From assembly GCA_027313505.1 (NCBI GenBank), contig DAHVDN010000006.1:1-64000 (forward strand): a DNA stretch of 64,000 nt, given 5' to 3'. Each line of letters opens with the position of its first letter. Position 1 is the first letter of the stretch. The position numbers were made by a program, and so were the translations under genes. Shown here in pieces: positions 22,688-30,710 of this stretch. Source of the stretch: Candidatus Dormiibacterota bacterium. Its GTDB lineage: Bacteria > Chloroflexota > Dormibacteria > Aeolococcales > Bog-877. The notes under the pieces are model-generated. The model was given only the letters and a program-made list of their open reading frames with translations, had not been told where the DNA came from and did no database searches.

Positions 22688-23702
22688 TCCACCCTTCCAT
22701 CCTGATTTCTGGACCGTCGACATCGGCGAGCAACCGCACAGTCGCCCCGACCACCAGCCTACCGACATGTGTTATCGGAGCGATGTCCTCCGGCCAGGTC
22801 GACATGGCCAGCTCCAGGGCGGCCGGGGGGATCGCGGCCAGGAGTTCATAGTCCTCCCCACCGGTCATCCCGAGCCGAACCGCGTCTTGGCCCATCATCG
22901 ACCCGAGCCCGCCAGCCAATGGAACTCGATTGGCCCACAGTTCGGCTCCGACGCCGCTGGCGCTCGCGAGTCGGTGACAGTCGAGCAAAAGCCCGTCGCT
23001 TAGATCCGTCATGGCCGAGGCCCCCGAACAACGCAGGAGGGCGCCCTCGACCAGGCGGGCCCGCGGTCGACGGAGAGCCCGCAACCAGTCGGGAGCGATC
23101 GATCCCTCCCCTCCATCCAACATCAAGAGTGCGGCAGCGGCTCCTCCCAGCTGGCCCGTCACCACCAGCTGGTCTCCCGGCTGAGACCCAGCCAGCTGAA
23201 CAGGTCGGTCTCCCGTGATGGACCCTGCCACCGTTACAACCAGTACGATCTGCGGGCCGCTGGAGAGATCCCCTCCGACCACGCCTGCCCCATCCCTTTG
23301 AGCTCCCTCGAGGAGTCCCAGTTGAATTGCCTCGACCGCCTGCCAAGGGGTGTCACGGGGCATGACGGCGGCCACTACCCCGACCTCGACCCTGCCACCC
23401 ATCGCGGCTATGTCGGAGGCTGCCTGTGCCCAGGCCTTCAACCCGACCTCATAGGGGGATTGGTAGGCCCGTCTGAAGTGGACCCCCTCGACCATGGAGT
23501 CGGTGGATATCAGCGCCAATCGGGAGCCCACCAACCAGGAAGCCGCGTCGTCACCGGCGGGAACCGCCAACCCGACAGCTGCCGGCGTCATGTCGACCAG
23601 CCGCCGCAGCACAGACTCCTCTCCAAGGTCTGAGAGGGCTGGACCATCGCGACTATCCCAGGTGGCCAGCCGCACTGAGTCCAGTTCGGGCGGCGGAATC
23701 AA
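22668..23702 (-). CDS. thiL: Thiamine-monophosphate kinase
   Basis: ThiL phosphorylates thiamin phosphate to the active cofactor thiamin diphosphate using ATP. The 344-residue protein has the PurM-like fold signatures: PAGDDAASW and STDSMVEGVHF for metal and ATP binding, KAWAQAASDIAAMGG, GGDLSSGP, TDLSDGLLLD and the late TGGEDYELLA. The TTG start overlaps the thiG stop as TTGA. It links the thiamin genes upstream to the t6A genes downstream in one transcript. Confidence 0.95.
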   Translation of the reverse strand: MIPPPELDSVRLATWDSRDGPALSDLGEESVLRRLVDMTPAAVGLAVPAGDDAASWLVGSRLALISTDSMVEGVHFRRAYQSPYEVGLKAWAQAASDIAAMGGRVEVGVVAAVMPRDTPWQAVEAIQLGLLEGAQRDGAGVVGGDLSSGPQIVLVVTVAGSITGDRPVQLAGSQPGDQLVVTGQLGGAAAALLMLDGGEGSIAPDWLRALRRPRARLVEGALLRCSGASAMTDLSDGLLLDCHRLASASGVGAELWANRVPLAGGLGSMMGQDAVRLGMTGGEDYELLAAIPPAALELAMSTWPEDIAPITHVGRLVVGATVRLLADVDGPEIRMEGWNGYQHY

Positions 23703-24508
23703 CTGCTTTTGGCGTTCGAGATCGGTTCGGGGAGACCAGCGCTTGGCGAACTGGCACCTCCCGTCCCCCCTGCCACCCCTGCCAACCCCGCCAGGTAGGC
23801 GGTGCGGCCGGCTGTGACCGCGGCCGCAAAGGCGCCGGCCATGGCTACAGGGTCATGCGCTCTCGCGATCCCGGTGTTGACAAGAACTCCCTCGGCGCCC
23901 CACTCCATGACTCTGGCAGCGTCCGATGGTGCCGCCAACCCGGCGTCAACGATCACAGGTACCTCAGACTTCTCGATGATCAACTTCATGTTGTACGGAT
24001 TGAGCACCCCCAAAGTGGACCCGATGGGCGCTGCACCGGGCATGACAGCAGCAGCTCCGGCGGCGCCCAGCCGGAGCGCCAGAGCTACATCGTCGCTGGT
24101 ATAGGGCAGCACCGTGAAGCCCTCGGCCACCAGCCGGATGGTCGCCTCAAGAGTACCAATCGGGTCAGGAAGCAGGGTCTCCGGCTCGCCAACCACCTCA
24201 ATCTTGATGAAATCGGACAGTCCGGAAGCTCGCGCCAATCTGGCGAGGCGGACGGCCTCCTCACTTGTCGTCGCGCCCGCGGTATTTGGGAGCAGGGTCA
24301 ACGCGGCCAGATCGACCCCCTCCAGCTCGGAGCGCCGGTCACCGTCCAGGTGCAGACGGCGGACGGCAAGCGTGATCATCTGAGCCCCGGAGGCGGCGAT
24401 CGAGCGCGACAGGACGTCGGCGGAGCTGAACTTCCCCGTCCCATGGATGAGACGCGACGAGAGGTCCACCCCCCCCAATCTGAGGGTGTCACTATTAGTC
24501 AAGAGCAC
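23699..24508 (-). CDS. thiG: Thiazole synthase ThiG
   Basis: ThiG builds the thiazole phosphate ring from deoxyxylulose 5-phosphate, a glycine-derived imine and sulfur from ThiS thiocarboxylate. The 269-residue TIM barrel shows SRLIHGTGKFSS, LPNTAGATTSEEAVRLARLA, FIKIEVVGEPETLLPDP with the Schiff-base lysine region, VLPYTSDD and VIVDAGLAAPSDA. GTG 24508 overlaps the thiE-thiS stop by 14 bases; a TTG two codons later is better spaced from GGGAGG and may be the true start. About 25 extra Gly/Ser-rich residues end the protein. Confidence 0.95.
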   Translation of the reverse strand: MLLTNSDTLRLGGVDLSSRLIHGTGKFSSADVLSRSIAASGAQMITLAVRRLHLDGDRRSELEGVDLAALTLLPNTAGATTSEEAVRLARLARASGLSDFIKIEVVGEPETLLPDPIGTLEATIRLVAEGFTVLPYTSDDVALALRLGAAGAAAVMPGAAPIGSTLGVLNPYNMKLIIEKSEVPVIVDAGLAAPSDAARVMEWGAEGVLVNTGIARAHDPVAMAGAFAAAVTAGRTAYLAGLAGVAGGTGGASSPSAGLPEPISNAKSS

Positions 24509-25388
24509 CTCCTCCCACGAAATGGACTACCTCAAGCTTGTCGCCCGGCTCGAGCAGAAGCTCGTCCCAGCCGTCCCTCGATGGGATCGTCCCATTTACC
24601 TCGATCACCACTCCCTCTTTGTCGAAGCCTAGGGCACGCGCCAAGTCGCTGAGGCGCTCATGTGGCAGGCACTTTCGCATGGTGCCGTTTATCCAAAGCC
24701 AACTCCAAGGCGCTGCTCGGTCCACCGCCTCTCTGACTCTTGCCGCCTCCCCTGCGGGGTCGGCGCTGGAGCAAACCGCCCGCACTACCCCAACCATATC
24801 TGCCCCCATCTCAACTGCCATCCCTGCCTGGCCAGCGTCCAATCCACCGATCGCGACAACGGGAACTGTGGTGAACCGCGCTGCGGTGGTCACGTGGCCA
24901 AGCCCTACAGCTGGCCGGCCTGCCTTTGTCGGGGTAGGGTGGACCGGTCCCGCCGAGATGTAGTCGGCTCCGTCGCGAACCGCCGAAACAACCTGATCAC
25001 GGTCGTGCGTCGAGGCACCGACGAGGACGTCAGGTCCCAGGCGGACACGGGCCTCCGACAAGGGCATGTCCTCATGGCCTAGATGCAGCCCGTCCGCCCC
25101 GCAGCTCACGGCCAACTCCAGGTGGTCATCCACCACAAAGAGGACTCCGGCCCGGTGGCAGATCTCCACACACCGCCTGGCGAGTGCCTCAAGGTCCCTG
25201 GGCGCCGCCCCCTTCCGCCGGAGCTGAAAAATGTCGACCCCGCCATCGATCGCAGCCGAGAGCAGCTCAAGAAGCGCCGCTTCGGGGGTCGCGTCGTCGC
25301 TGACCAAATATAGCCGAGCAGATCTGAGCCGGTTCCGTCGGCCGCTGCCGCTCTCCAGCCCTCCTTGTCCGGCCGAAGCTGTGGACAT
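24495..25388 (-). CDS. ThiE-ThiS fusion: thiamin-phosphate synthase plus sulfur carrier
   Basis: Residues ~24-225 are ThiE, which joins the pyrimidine and thiazole halves of thiamin; see FQLRRKGA, VVDDHLELAV, GADGLHLGHEDMP, SAGPVHPTPTKAG and VVAIGGLDAG. Residues ~229-297 are ThiS, a ubiquitin-fold sulfur carrier: WINGTMRKCLP, VIEVNGTIPSRDGW, LLLEPGDKLEVVHFVGGG. Free ThiS ends in Gly-Gly, the site of adenylation and thiocarboxylation; here Ala-Leu-Asp follows before the stop, so the tail would need trimming to work. The extension lies in the overlap with thiG. No thiF is in the window. The ATG lies 6 bases behind a -10 element and no ribosome site is evident. Confidence 0.93.
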   Translation of the reverse strand: MSTASAGQGGLESGSGRRNRLRSARLYLVSDDATPEAALLELLSAAIDGGVDIFQLRRKGAAPRDLEALARRCVEICHRAGVLFVVDDHLELAVSCGADGLHLGHEDMPLSEARVRLGPDVLVGASTHDRDQVVSAVRDGADYISAGPVHPTPTKAGRPAVGLGHVTTAARFTTVPVVAIGGLDAGQAGMAVEMGADMVGVVRAVCSSADPAGEAARVREAVDRAAPWSWLWINGTMRKCLPHERLSDLARALGFDKEGVVIEVNGTIPSRDGWDELLLEPGDKLEVVHFVGGGALD

Positions 25389-25394
25389 TCTTCA

Positions 25395-25400
25395 ATTCTA
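25395..25400 (-). promoter_or_regulatory. -10 element of a leaderless thiE-thiS promoter
   Basis: The minus strand reads TAGAAT, six bases, then ATG (25388). Transcription should start at the A of the ATG, so the thi-tsa operon message would be leaderless. A TTGACC upstream is too close (11-base spacer) to be the -35. No TPP-riboswitch core could be recognised between 25401 and 25584. Confidence 0.5.
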
Positions 25401-25584
25401 TTCAGGGATGAGGTCAACCCCCGTATTGGCATCTGCTGGCCACCGGCGATGGGTCTGCACACGGCACCGCAGGACCTGGCGGCGTGCCCCATCCCGGCAG
25501 CGCACAGCTCGTCGAACCGGGGCACAACACGATGGTTCGTCGGCCACCAACTGTCGTCCGACTCGTGGTCGCCGAAGCGGCTGG

Positions 25585-26835
25585 TCAGCCCAAGACTCTG
25601 CTCTCCAAGAGCCGGCGAACCTCCTCCTGGACCTCGACGACGGCGTCCGCAACCTCGGTGGCGAGAATGCCGGCCCGGCCCCTGGTCTGGGCCAGTCGCA
25701 GTCCAGCCTCCCCGTGCAGAAAGACCCCCGCCCTGGCCGCCTGTGTAGGCTGGCTCCCCTGGCTGAGCAACGCCCCGATCAGACCGGAAAGCACGTCGCC
25801 GGTGCCTCCCATCGCCAACGCGGAGGTCGCGTGCGAGTCAGTCCACATCTCGCCGCTCGGGTCGGCCACCACAGTGCCAGCCCCTTTGAGGACCACGACA
25901 CAACCAAACTCCCTGGCAAGTGCTCCGGCCGCCGCCGGCCTGTCCGCTTGGACCGAGGCTGCATCGGTCGCAAGCAGTCGAGCAGCTTCCAGGGGGTGGG
26001 GGGTGATCACGCAACCCCTCGGAACTCTCCCCCGCAGCCGGGGCGAGGTGGAAATCACGTTGAGGCAGTCGGCGTCGAGGACCAGTCGCACTCCTCGATC
26101 GGCCAACCCCTCCAGGACGACGGCGACGAAGTCTGAAACCGGCTCCGCCTGTCCGAGTCCAGGGCCGCAGACAACCGCGCTGGCATCAAGGAGTTCCTTG
26201 GCAATCTCTCGAGCCGCGTCACTGCCGTATCCGGCGCCTTCCCCAGTTACCCGGAGGCGGATCACCTCCGGCGGCAGTCGGTCAAGGGTTGAGGACCGGT
26301 CCATCAGCGCCTTCACCTTGCCAGCACCTCCCCTCAGGGCCCCCATGCAAGCCAGCACCGCAGCCCCGGGAAGACCGGGGCTTCCGGCAAGCACAACCAC
26401 CGTCCCGAAGCTTCCTTTGTTTCCATCCTCCGAACGCTCGGGTAGAAGGACTTCAGGGGGAAGCTGCTCATATGACAGCGACCCAATGGAACCGGTGAAG
26501 ACCGCCACCGCGATGGCGAGCCCGGCGTCATGGCTGAGGGTGATCTCCAGGCCTGGCACCGCCAACCCCGCGACCGTCACCTCAGGCGCACCTCCGCGCC
26601 GGTGCGTCACGGCAATGCTCGGATAGGTGGGTATCGACCGGCCGGTGCCGCCAAATGCCTTCCGCACCGCCTCTTTTGCCGCCCAGCGAGCTGCCAGCCG
26701 CTCAGGCCGGCCCTCGCAGTAGATGGCCTCCTCGGCTGTGAACAGCTTCGCCACAAATCTGGGCCGCCGCTCACAGAGCTTGGCGACCCTCTCCACAGAG
26801 GTGACATCAACGCCCACGGACAGCCCACCTTTCAT
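25585..26835 (-). CDS. Fusion of holo-ACP synthase (AcpS) and ADP-dependent NAD(P)H-hydrate dehydratase (NnrD)
   Basis: Residues 1-~118 are AcpS, the 4'-phosphopantetheinyl transferase for acyl carrier protein: VGVDVTSVERV with the Mg ligand Asp, FTAEEAIYC, and the RWAAKEAVRKAFG helix. Residues ~135-416 are NnrD, which repairs damaged NAD(P)H hydrates using ADP or ATP: GTVVVLAGSPGLPGAAVLA, CGPGLGQ, LDADCLNVI, ITPHPLEAARLL, VVLKGAGTVVADP, and MGGTGDVLSG with the catalytic Asp. The frame is continuous with no internal stop or obvious restart. NnrD is more often fused to an epimerase (NnrE/YjeF_N), which is absent. It lies 28 bases after glmS. Confidence 0.93.
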   Translation of the reverse strand: MKGGLSVGVDVTSVERVAKLCERRPRFVAKLFTAEEAIYCEGRPERLAARWAAKEAVRKAFGGTGRSIPTYPSIAVTHRRGGAPEVTVAGLAVPGLEITLSHDAGLAIAVAVFTGSIGSLSYEQLPPEVLLPERSEDGNKGSFGTVVVLAGSPGLPGAAVLACMGALRGGAGKVKALMDRSSTLDRLPPEVIRLRVTGEGAGYGSDAAREIAKELLDASAVVCGPGLGQAEPVSDFVAVVLEGLADRGVRLVLDADCLNVISTSPRLRGRVPRGCVITPHPLEAARLLATDAASVQADRPAAAGALAREFGCVVVLKGAGTVVADPSGEMWTDSHATSALAMGGTGDVLSGLIGALLSQGSQPTQAARAGVFLHGEAGLRLAQTRGRAGILATEVADAVVEVQEEVRRLLESRVLG

Positions 26836-26863
26836 CCGGAGCTAGTCCCGGGAGGGGGGTTGT

Positions 26864-28696
26864 TCACTCAACGGTGACGGACTTGGCCAGGTTGCGAGGA
26901 CGATCCACGTCGTAGCCTCTGGTCATCGCAGCGTGGTAGGCCAGCAACTGCCCCACTACAGCTGTGAGAAGTGGCGAGACGACCTCCGGCACCCTCGGCA
27001 CCTCCACGGTGAACTGGACATGATCAGCCAAGGTCGTATCTCCTTCGCTCACTACTGCCAGAACCGGGCTTTGACGGGCGTGGACCTCCTGGATGTTGCT
27101 GCGCACCTTCTCCCGCGTTGATGAATCGGTGGCAAATGCCACCACGGGCATCTCCTCGTCAAGAAGCGCGATCGGCCCGTGCTTCAGCTCCCCCGCAGGA
27201 TATCCCTCGGCGTGCACATAGGCCACCTCCTTCAGCTTGAGGGCCGCCTCCATCGCGGTCGGATAGTTGTAGCCGCGTCCCATGTACACCGCACTTCGAT
27301 GCTCGGCCAGCCAGGCTCCGAGATCCGCGAACTCATGGTCCCTGGAAAGGAGCTGTCGCTGAGCCGCAGACACCGAGCGGAGCGCGGCCGCCAGTTCTCG
27401 GATATCACCCTCACCCCTGCTCCCCCGTGCCTGGGCGAGGCGCAGCGCCAGCAGCACGGAGCAGGCCACCTGGTTGGTGAAGGTCTTGGTTGCGACCACG
27501 GAGATTTCCGGTCCGGCGTGGAGGTTGATCACCCCGTCCGCCTCCATGGCCAGGGTGCTGCCCACCACGTTGGTCAGCGCCAGAACGAAACTCCCACGTT
27601 CCCGGGCCAGCCTGGCCGCTGCCAAAGTATCCGCTGTCTCCCCGGATTGGGAGATCGCGACCATCAAGGTCGAGGAAGTCGAAGGTTGCGGCCGGTAGCG
27701 CCACTCCGAAGCAACCTCCACCGTGGCCGGGATCCCCGCTAAATCTTCAAGGGCGTTTTTGGCGATCATCCCAGCATAGAAGGCGGTCCCGGCCGCCACA
27801 ATCTGGACGCGCTCTATGCGACGCAGCTCTTGATCACCGGAGGCCCAGTCGGAAAACTCGACCCGTCCATCACTGAGGAGTCGTCCGCGCAGGGCGTTCT
27901 CCAGCGCGGCCGGCTGCTCGTGGATCTCCTTGGCCATGAAGTTGGGGTACCCTCCCCTCTCCGCCTGAATCACGTCCCACTCCACCCGAATCACTCGTGG
28001 GACCAGCTCTGCGCCATCAGCAATGGTTGTGACCACGGGACCAACCGGGCTCAGGACCGCCATCTGTCCCTCTCCAAGAACGATCGCCTGCCGCGTGTAG
28101 GGGATGATTGCCGTCAGGTCGGAGCTCAGAAACCACTCATCAGTCCCAACGCCGACCACCAACGGTGCGTTGAGGCGGGCGCCGATGAGTGTGTCCGGAT
28201 CGGTGGAGCTAAGCACGACGACCGCGTAGGCCCCGCGAAGCCGACCGAGCGCCGTGCGTGTGGCAACCACCAGGTCGCCCTGGTAGTACGACTCGATGAG
28301 ATGTGGCAGGACCTCCGTATCGGTCTCGGAGGTGAAGATGTGTCCCTGGGCCCGCAGTTCGTTCCTGAGCTCAGCAAAATTCTCGATTATCCCGTTGTGG
28401 ATGACAAAGAAACGGCCAGTGCAATCCCGATGGGGATGGGCATTCTCGTGGCTGGGCTTCCCATGGGTAGCCCAGCGGGTGTGTCCCATTCCCACTCGGC
28501 CGAGGATCTCTTCGCCGTCGATCCTGTCCAACAGTGCCTCAACCTTCCCGGCGGAGCGGATGCTTGTGGGGGCGCCATCCGCCCCGAGGACCACCACCCC
28601 CGCCGAGTCGTAACCGCGATACTCCAACCGCTGGAGACTATCCAGGAGAACGGGAGCGGCCACGCGAGGCCCGAGGTATCCGATGATGCCGCACAT
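26864..28696 (-). CDS. glmS: Glutamine-fructose-6-phosphate aminotransferase (isomerizing)
   Basis: GlmS makes glucosamine-6-phosphate from fructose-6-phosphate and glutamine, the first committed step to UDP-GlcNAc and peptidoglycan. The 610-residue product begins MCGIIGYLG, with Cys after the initiator Met as the N-terminal nucleophile, so 28696 is the start rather than the open frame's 28747. The glutaminase domain (VGMGHTRWATHG, FFVIHNGIIEN) is followed by two SIS domains (AISQSGETADTLAA, ELKHGPIALL) and a C-terminal tail ending PRNLAKSVTVE. GGGGAGG lies 9-15 bases upstream. Placement after cdaA-cdaR recalls the Firmicute cdaA-cdaR-glmM-glmS order, but without glmM. Confidence 0.97.
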   Translation of the reverse strand: MCGIIGYLGPRVAAPVLLDSLQRLEYRGYDSAGVVVLGADGAPTSIRSAGKVEALLDRIDGEEILGRVGMGHTRWATHGKPSHENAHPHRDCTGRFFVIHNGIIENFAELRNELRAQGHIFTSETDTEVLPHLIESYYQGDLVVATRTALGRLRGAYAVVVLSSTDPDTLIGARLNAPLVVGVGTDEWFLSSDLTAIIPYTRQAIVLGEGQMAVLSPVGPVVTTIADGAELVPRVIRVEWDVIQAERGGYPNFMAKEIHEQPAALENALRGRLLSDGRVEFSDWASGDQELRRIERVQIVAAGTAFYAGMIAKNALEDLAGIPATVEVASEWRYRPQPSTSSTLMVAISQSGETADTLAAARLARERGSFVLALTNVVGSTLAMEADGVINLHAGPEISVVATKTFTNQVACSVLLALRLAQARGSRGEGDIRELAAALRSVSAAQRQLLSRDHEFADLGAWLAEHRSAVYMGRGYNYPTAMEAALKLKEVAYVHAEGYPAGELKHGPIALLDEEMPVVAFATDSSTREKVRSNIQEVHARQSPVLAVVSEGDTTLADHVQFTVEVPRVPEVVSPLLTAVVGQLLAYHAAMTRGYDVDRPRNLAKSVTVE

Positions 28697-28811
28697 GTCT
28701 AGGTCCCACCTCCCCGCGCTTGGCCACCTTCTCAAAGACAAACGCACCGGCTCCCTCCCAGGTTACATACATGGCGCTTTCGGGCTCCGCCCGGAGTTCC
28801 CAGGAGACGGC

Positions 28812-29804
28812 TCAGGGGGTCGGACTTGGATTCGGAGAGGGGCTTGCCGTAGACGAGGGCAGTTGAGCCACACTGACGACCACCGTGACCGTTGAAACTG
28901 AAGTGGTCACGCCGCTGGGCAAGTTCAAGCTCACCTGATACGAGGTGTCCTTGGAGATTCCGGAAATGTTGATCGGCTGGGTGTCAAGGGCCCCTAGTCC
29001 ATCGACGGTACCAGGAGGGCCGGTCGCTGTGACCGTCAGCGGAGTCACCTGAGCGCTGGTTACCTGAAACCCGGAGGCGACCTGCCCACTCAGGATGTAG
29101 TCCACCGGCAGGGTCACCTGATTCGCTTCAGACGTGATCACGGCATGGACGGTGACTACGCTCGGCGACCACGTCACGTCCGAGGCTTGAACGCCCTTCG
29201 CGAGTGGTACCACCACATTCTCGGTGAGCGGAACCGACGCGTGCCAGGAGGATAGGTTCAGGCTCACCTCCGCCTGCAGGTGGGACATGATGCTCGCCGG
29301 TGCCCGCACCTTCACCTCGGCAGGAGTCGATGTCGTGGCTTGGGAGTTGAACTGATATCCTGCCTGCGGCAGATTCTTCGAGGGGACCACGACCCTCACC
29401 GGAAGTAGTGCCGTCTCCCAGCGGTCAATGGTGACCGTCACCTTGCTGGGGGCCGACCAGAAGAATACGTTGGGGTCCGCTATTGCCGTGCCAAGGCGAA
29501 CCTGGTACACCCCAGGCCCCTTTATGGAGCTGAGGTCGACCGAAGCAGACAGGTGCTCTCTGACCTGCGGGCTGTGGACGTTGGAGTAGACCCCACCGAC
29601 TTTGACTGGGACACTCTTCGGCGGATACAGGACCAGCAAGTTCGAACTAAGGCCGACCAGTTGCGGAGTGACGTAATAGGTCCCGATGGCCGGGGGATTG
29701 CTGGCGTAGACGACCCCAACCCACATCCCGCAGGCGACCGCTAGCGCGAGCAGCTTCAGGCGCCAGTTGCGAACTAAGAACCGCGTTACACCCACCCGAG
29801 TCAA
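28812..29804 (-). CDS. cdaR: YbbR-domain membrane-anchored protein, CdaR-like
   Basis: This 330-residue protein has one N-terminal membrane anchor (about 14-34, LKLLALAVACGMWVGVVY) and an extracytoplasmic part made of repeated YbbR domains of about 85 residues, with LPVRVVVPSKNLPQAGY and VTLPVDYILSGQVASGFQV as recognisable strands. The C-terminus is a Ser/Pro-rich tail. CdaR regulates the adjacent diadenylate cyclase CdaA in Firmicutes, and its start overlaps the cdaA stop by four bases here. It is separated from glmS by 115 bases. Identification rests on context plus domain repeats. Confidence 0.85.
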   Translation of the reverse strand: MTRVGVTRFLVRNWRLKLLALAVACGMWVGVVYASNPPAIGTYYVTPQLVGLSSNLLVLYPPKSVPVKVGGVYSNVHSPQVREHLSASVDLSSIKGPGVYQVRLGTAIADPNVFFWSAPSKVTVTIDRWETALLPVRVVVPSKNLPQAGYQFNSQATTSTPAEVKVRAPASIMSHLQAEVSLNLSSWHASVPLTENVVVPLAKGVQASDVTWSPSVVTVHAVITSEANQVTLPVDYILSGQVASGFQVTSAQVTPLTVTATGPPGTVDGLGALDTQPINISGISKDTSYQVSLNLPSGVTTSVSTVTVVVSVAQLPSSTASPSPNPSPTP

Positions 29805-30685
29805 CTCCGTCCCGCTGGAGTCGCCTGGCCGCTCCTCGAACCGCGCGACCGAAGGCGAAGACTCCGGCGATGGCGCTCGTACAGAGGCAGGCGCAGAAAC
29901 GCGCCGAGTCGATTGGTGAGGGCATCGGCGTCCAATTCGGCCTCCAGCTCACCCCCGAGCGCCCAACTTATCCGCCCGCTCTCCTCCGAGACCACGACAA
30001 CCCCAGCGTCAGTCACCTGGGTCAGCCCGATCGCCGCCAAGTGCCGGGTGCCGCTACGCGGATTCTGGTCCGGACGCTCAGCCAACGGCAGCACGCAGCC
30101 AGCAGCTACGACCCGCCCCCCGTGGACCAGCGCTGCGCCATCGTGCAGAGGAGACTTGTATGTGAAGATGGTTCCGAGCGCCTCCGCGCTCAGAATGGCG
30201 TCCAAACGCACCCCTGTTGATGCAATCTCTTCGAGGCCGACATCGCCCTGAAGGACGATCAGGGCGCCGGTCGACGACTCGCTCAATCTAACTGCGGCAC
30301 GGGTGACCTCATCGACTGTCCTGCGGAGCTGGGCCGTCTCCGGCGCCAGCAACCCTCGACGCAAGCTGCCCAACCTGCCCATCTGATCCAGCGCTCGGCG
30401 AAGCTCAGGCTGAAACAAGATGATCACACCAATCAGGATCACCTGGCCACCGTTGCTGTAGATGAATTCCAGGACCGGTAGATGGAGAATGAACGCCACC
30501 GCTCCCAGCGCGCCGATGAGCATTAGCCCCTGGAGCAACTGCACCGCCTGTGTCCCCCGAACCAGGACCAGCAGGCGGTACACCAAAAACGTGATGATCG
30601 CCACGTCGACGACGTCGCGCCAGCTGACCCCCTGGAGCAGCACCCTCAGCGTCTCGCCAAGGTTCAGGCCACCCAAGACCATCAT
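29801..30685 (-). CDS. cdaA: Diadenylate cyclase, CdaA type (membrane-bound)
   Basis: CdaA condenses two ATP into cyclic di-AMP, which controls potassium and osmotic balance and cell-wall metabolism. The 294-residue protein has three N-terminal membrane segments (about 27-95) and a DAC domain with LIVLQGDVGLEEI, the catalytic DGA motif at 182-184 in KSPLHDGAALV, and GTRHLAAIGLTQVTDA. The second motif is normally RHR; here it reads RHL (214-216). A 25-residue Arg/Ser-rich tail ends the protein. It leads a cdaA-cdaR-glmS-acpS/nnrD group and follows argF by 25 bases. Confidence 0.93.
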   Translation of the reverse strand: MMVLGGLNLGETLRVLLQGVSWRDVVDVAIITFLVYRLLVLVRGTQAVQLLQGLMLIGALGAVAFILHLPVLEFIYSNGGQVILIGVIILFQPELRRALDQMGRLGSLRRGLLAPETAQLRRTVDEVTRAAVRLSESSTGALIVLQGDVGLEEIASTGVRLDAILSAEALGTIFTYKSPLHDGAALVHGGRVVAAGCVLPLAERPDQNPRSGTRHLAAIGLTQVTDAGVVVVSEESGRISWALGGELEAELDADALTNRLGAFLRLPLYERHRRSLRLRSRGSRSGQATPAGRS

Positions 30686-30710
30686 TTGGACACACTCGCG
30701 GCGCGGGAAA

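Noticed and set aside
25401..25584. A possible TPP riboswitch before the thiamin operon
   Set aside because: The core motifs (CTGAGA and the conserved 3' side) could not be found on the minus strand, and the leaderless promoter leaves no room for one in the 5' leader.
28697..28811. A possible glmS ribozyme or riboswitch before glmS
   Set aside because: The 115-base gap is too short and shows no pseudoknot-like core; only an ordinary ribosome site is visible.
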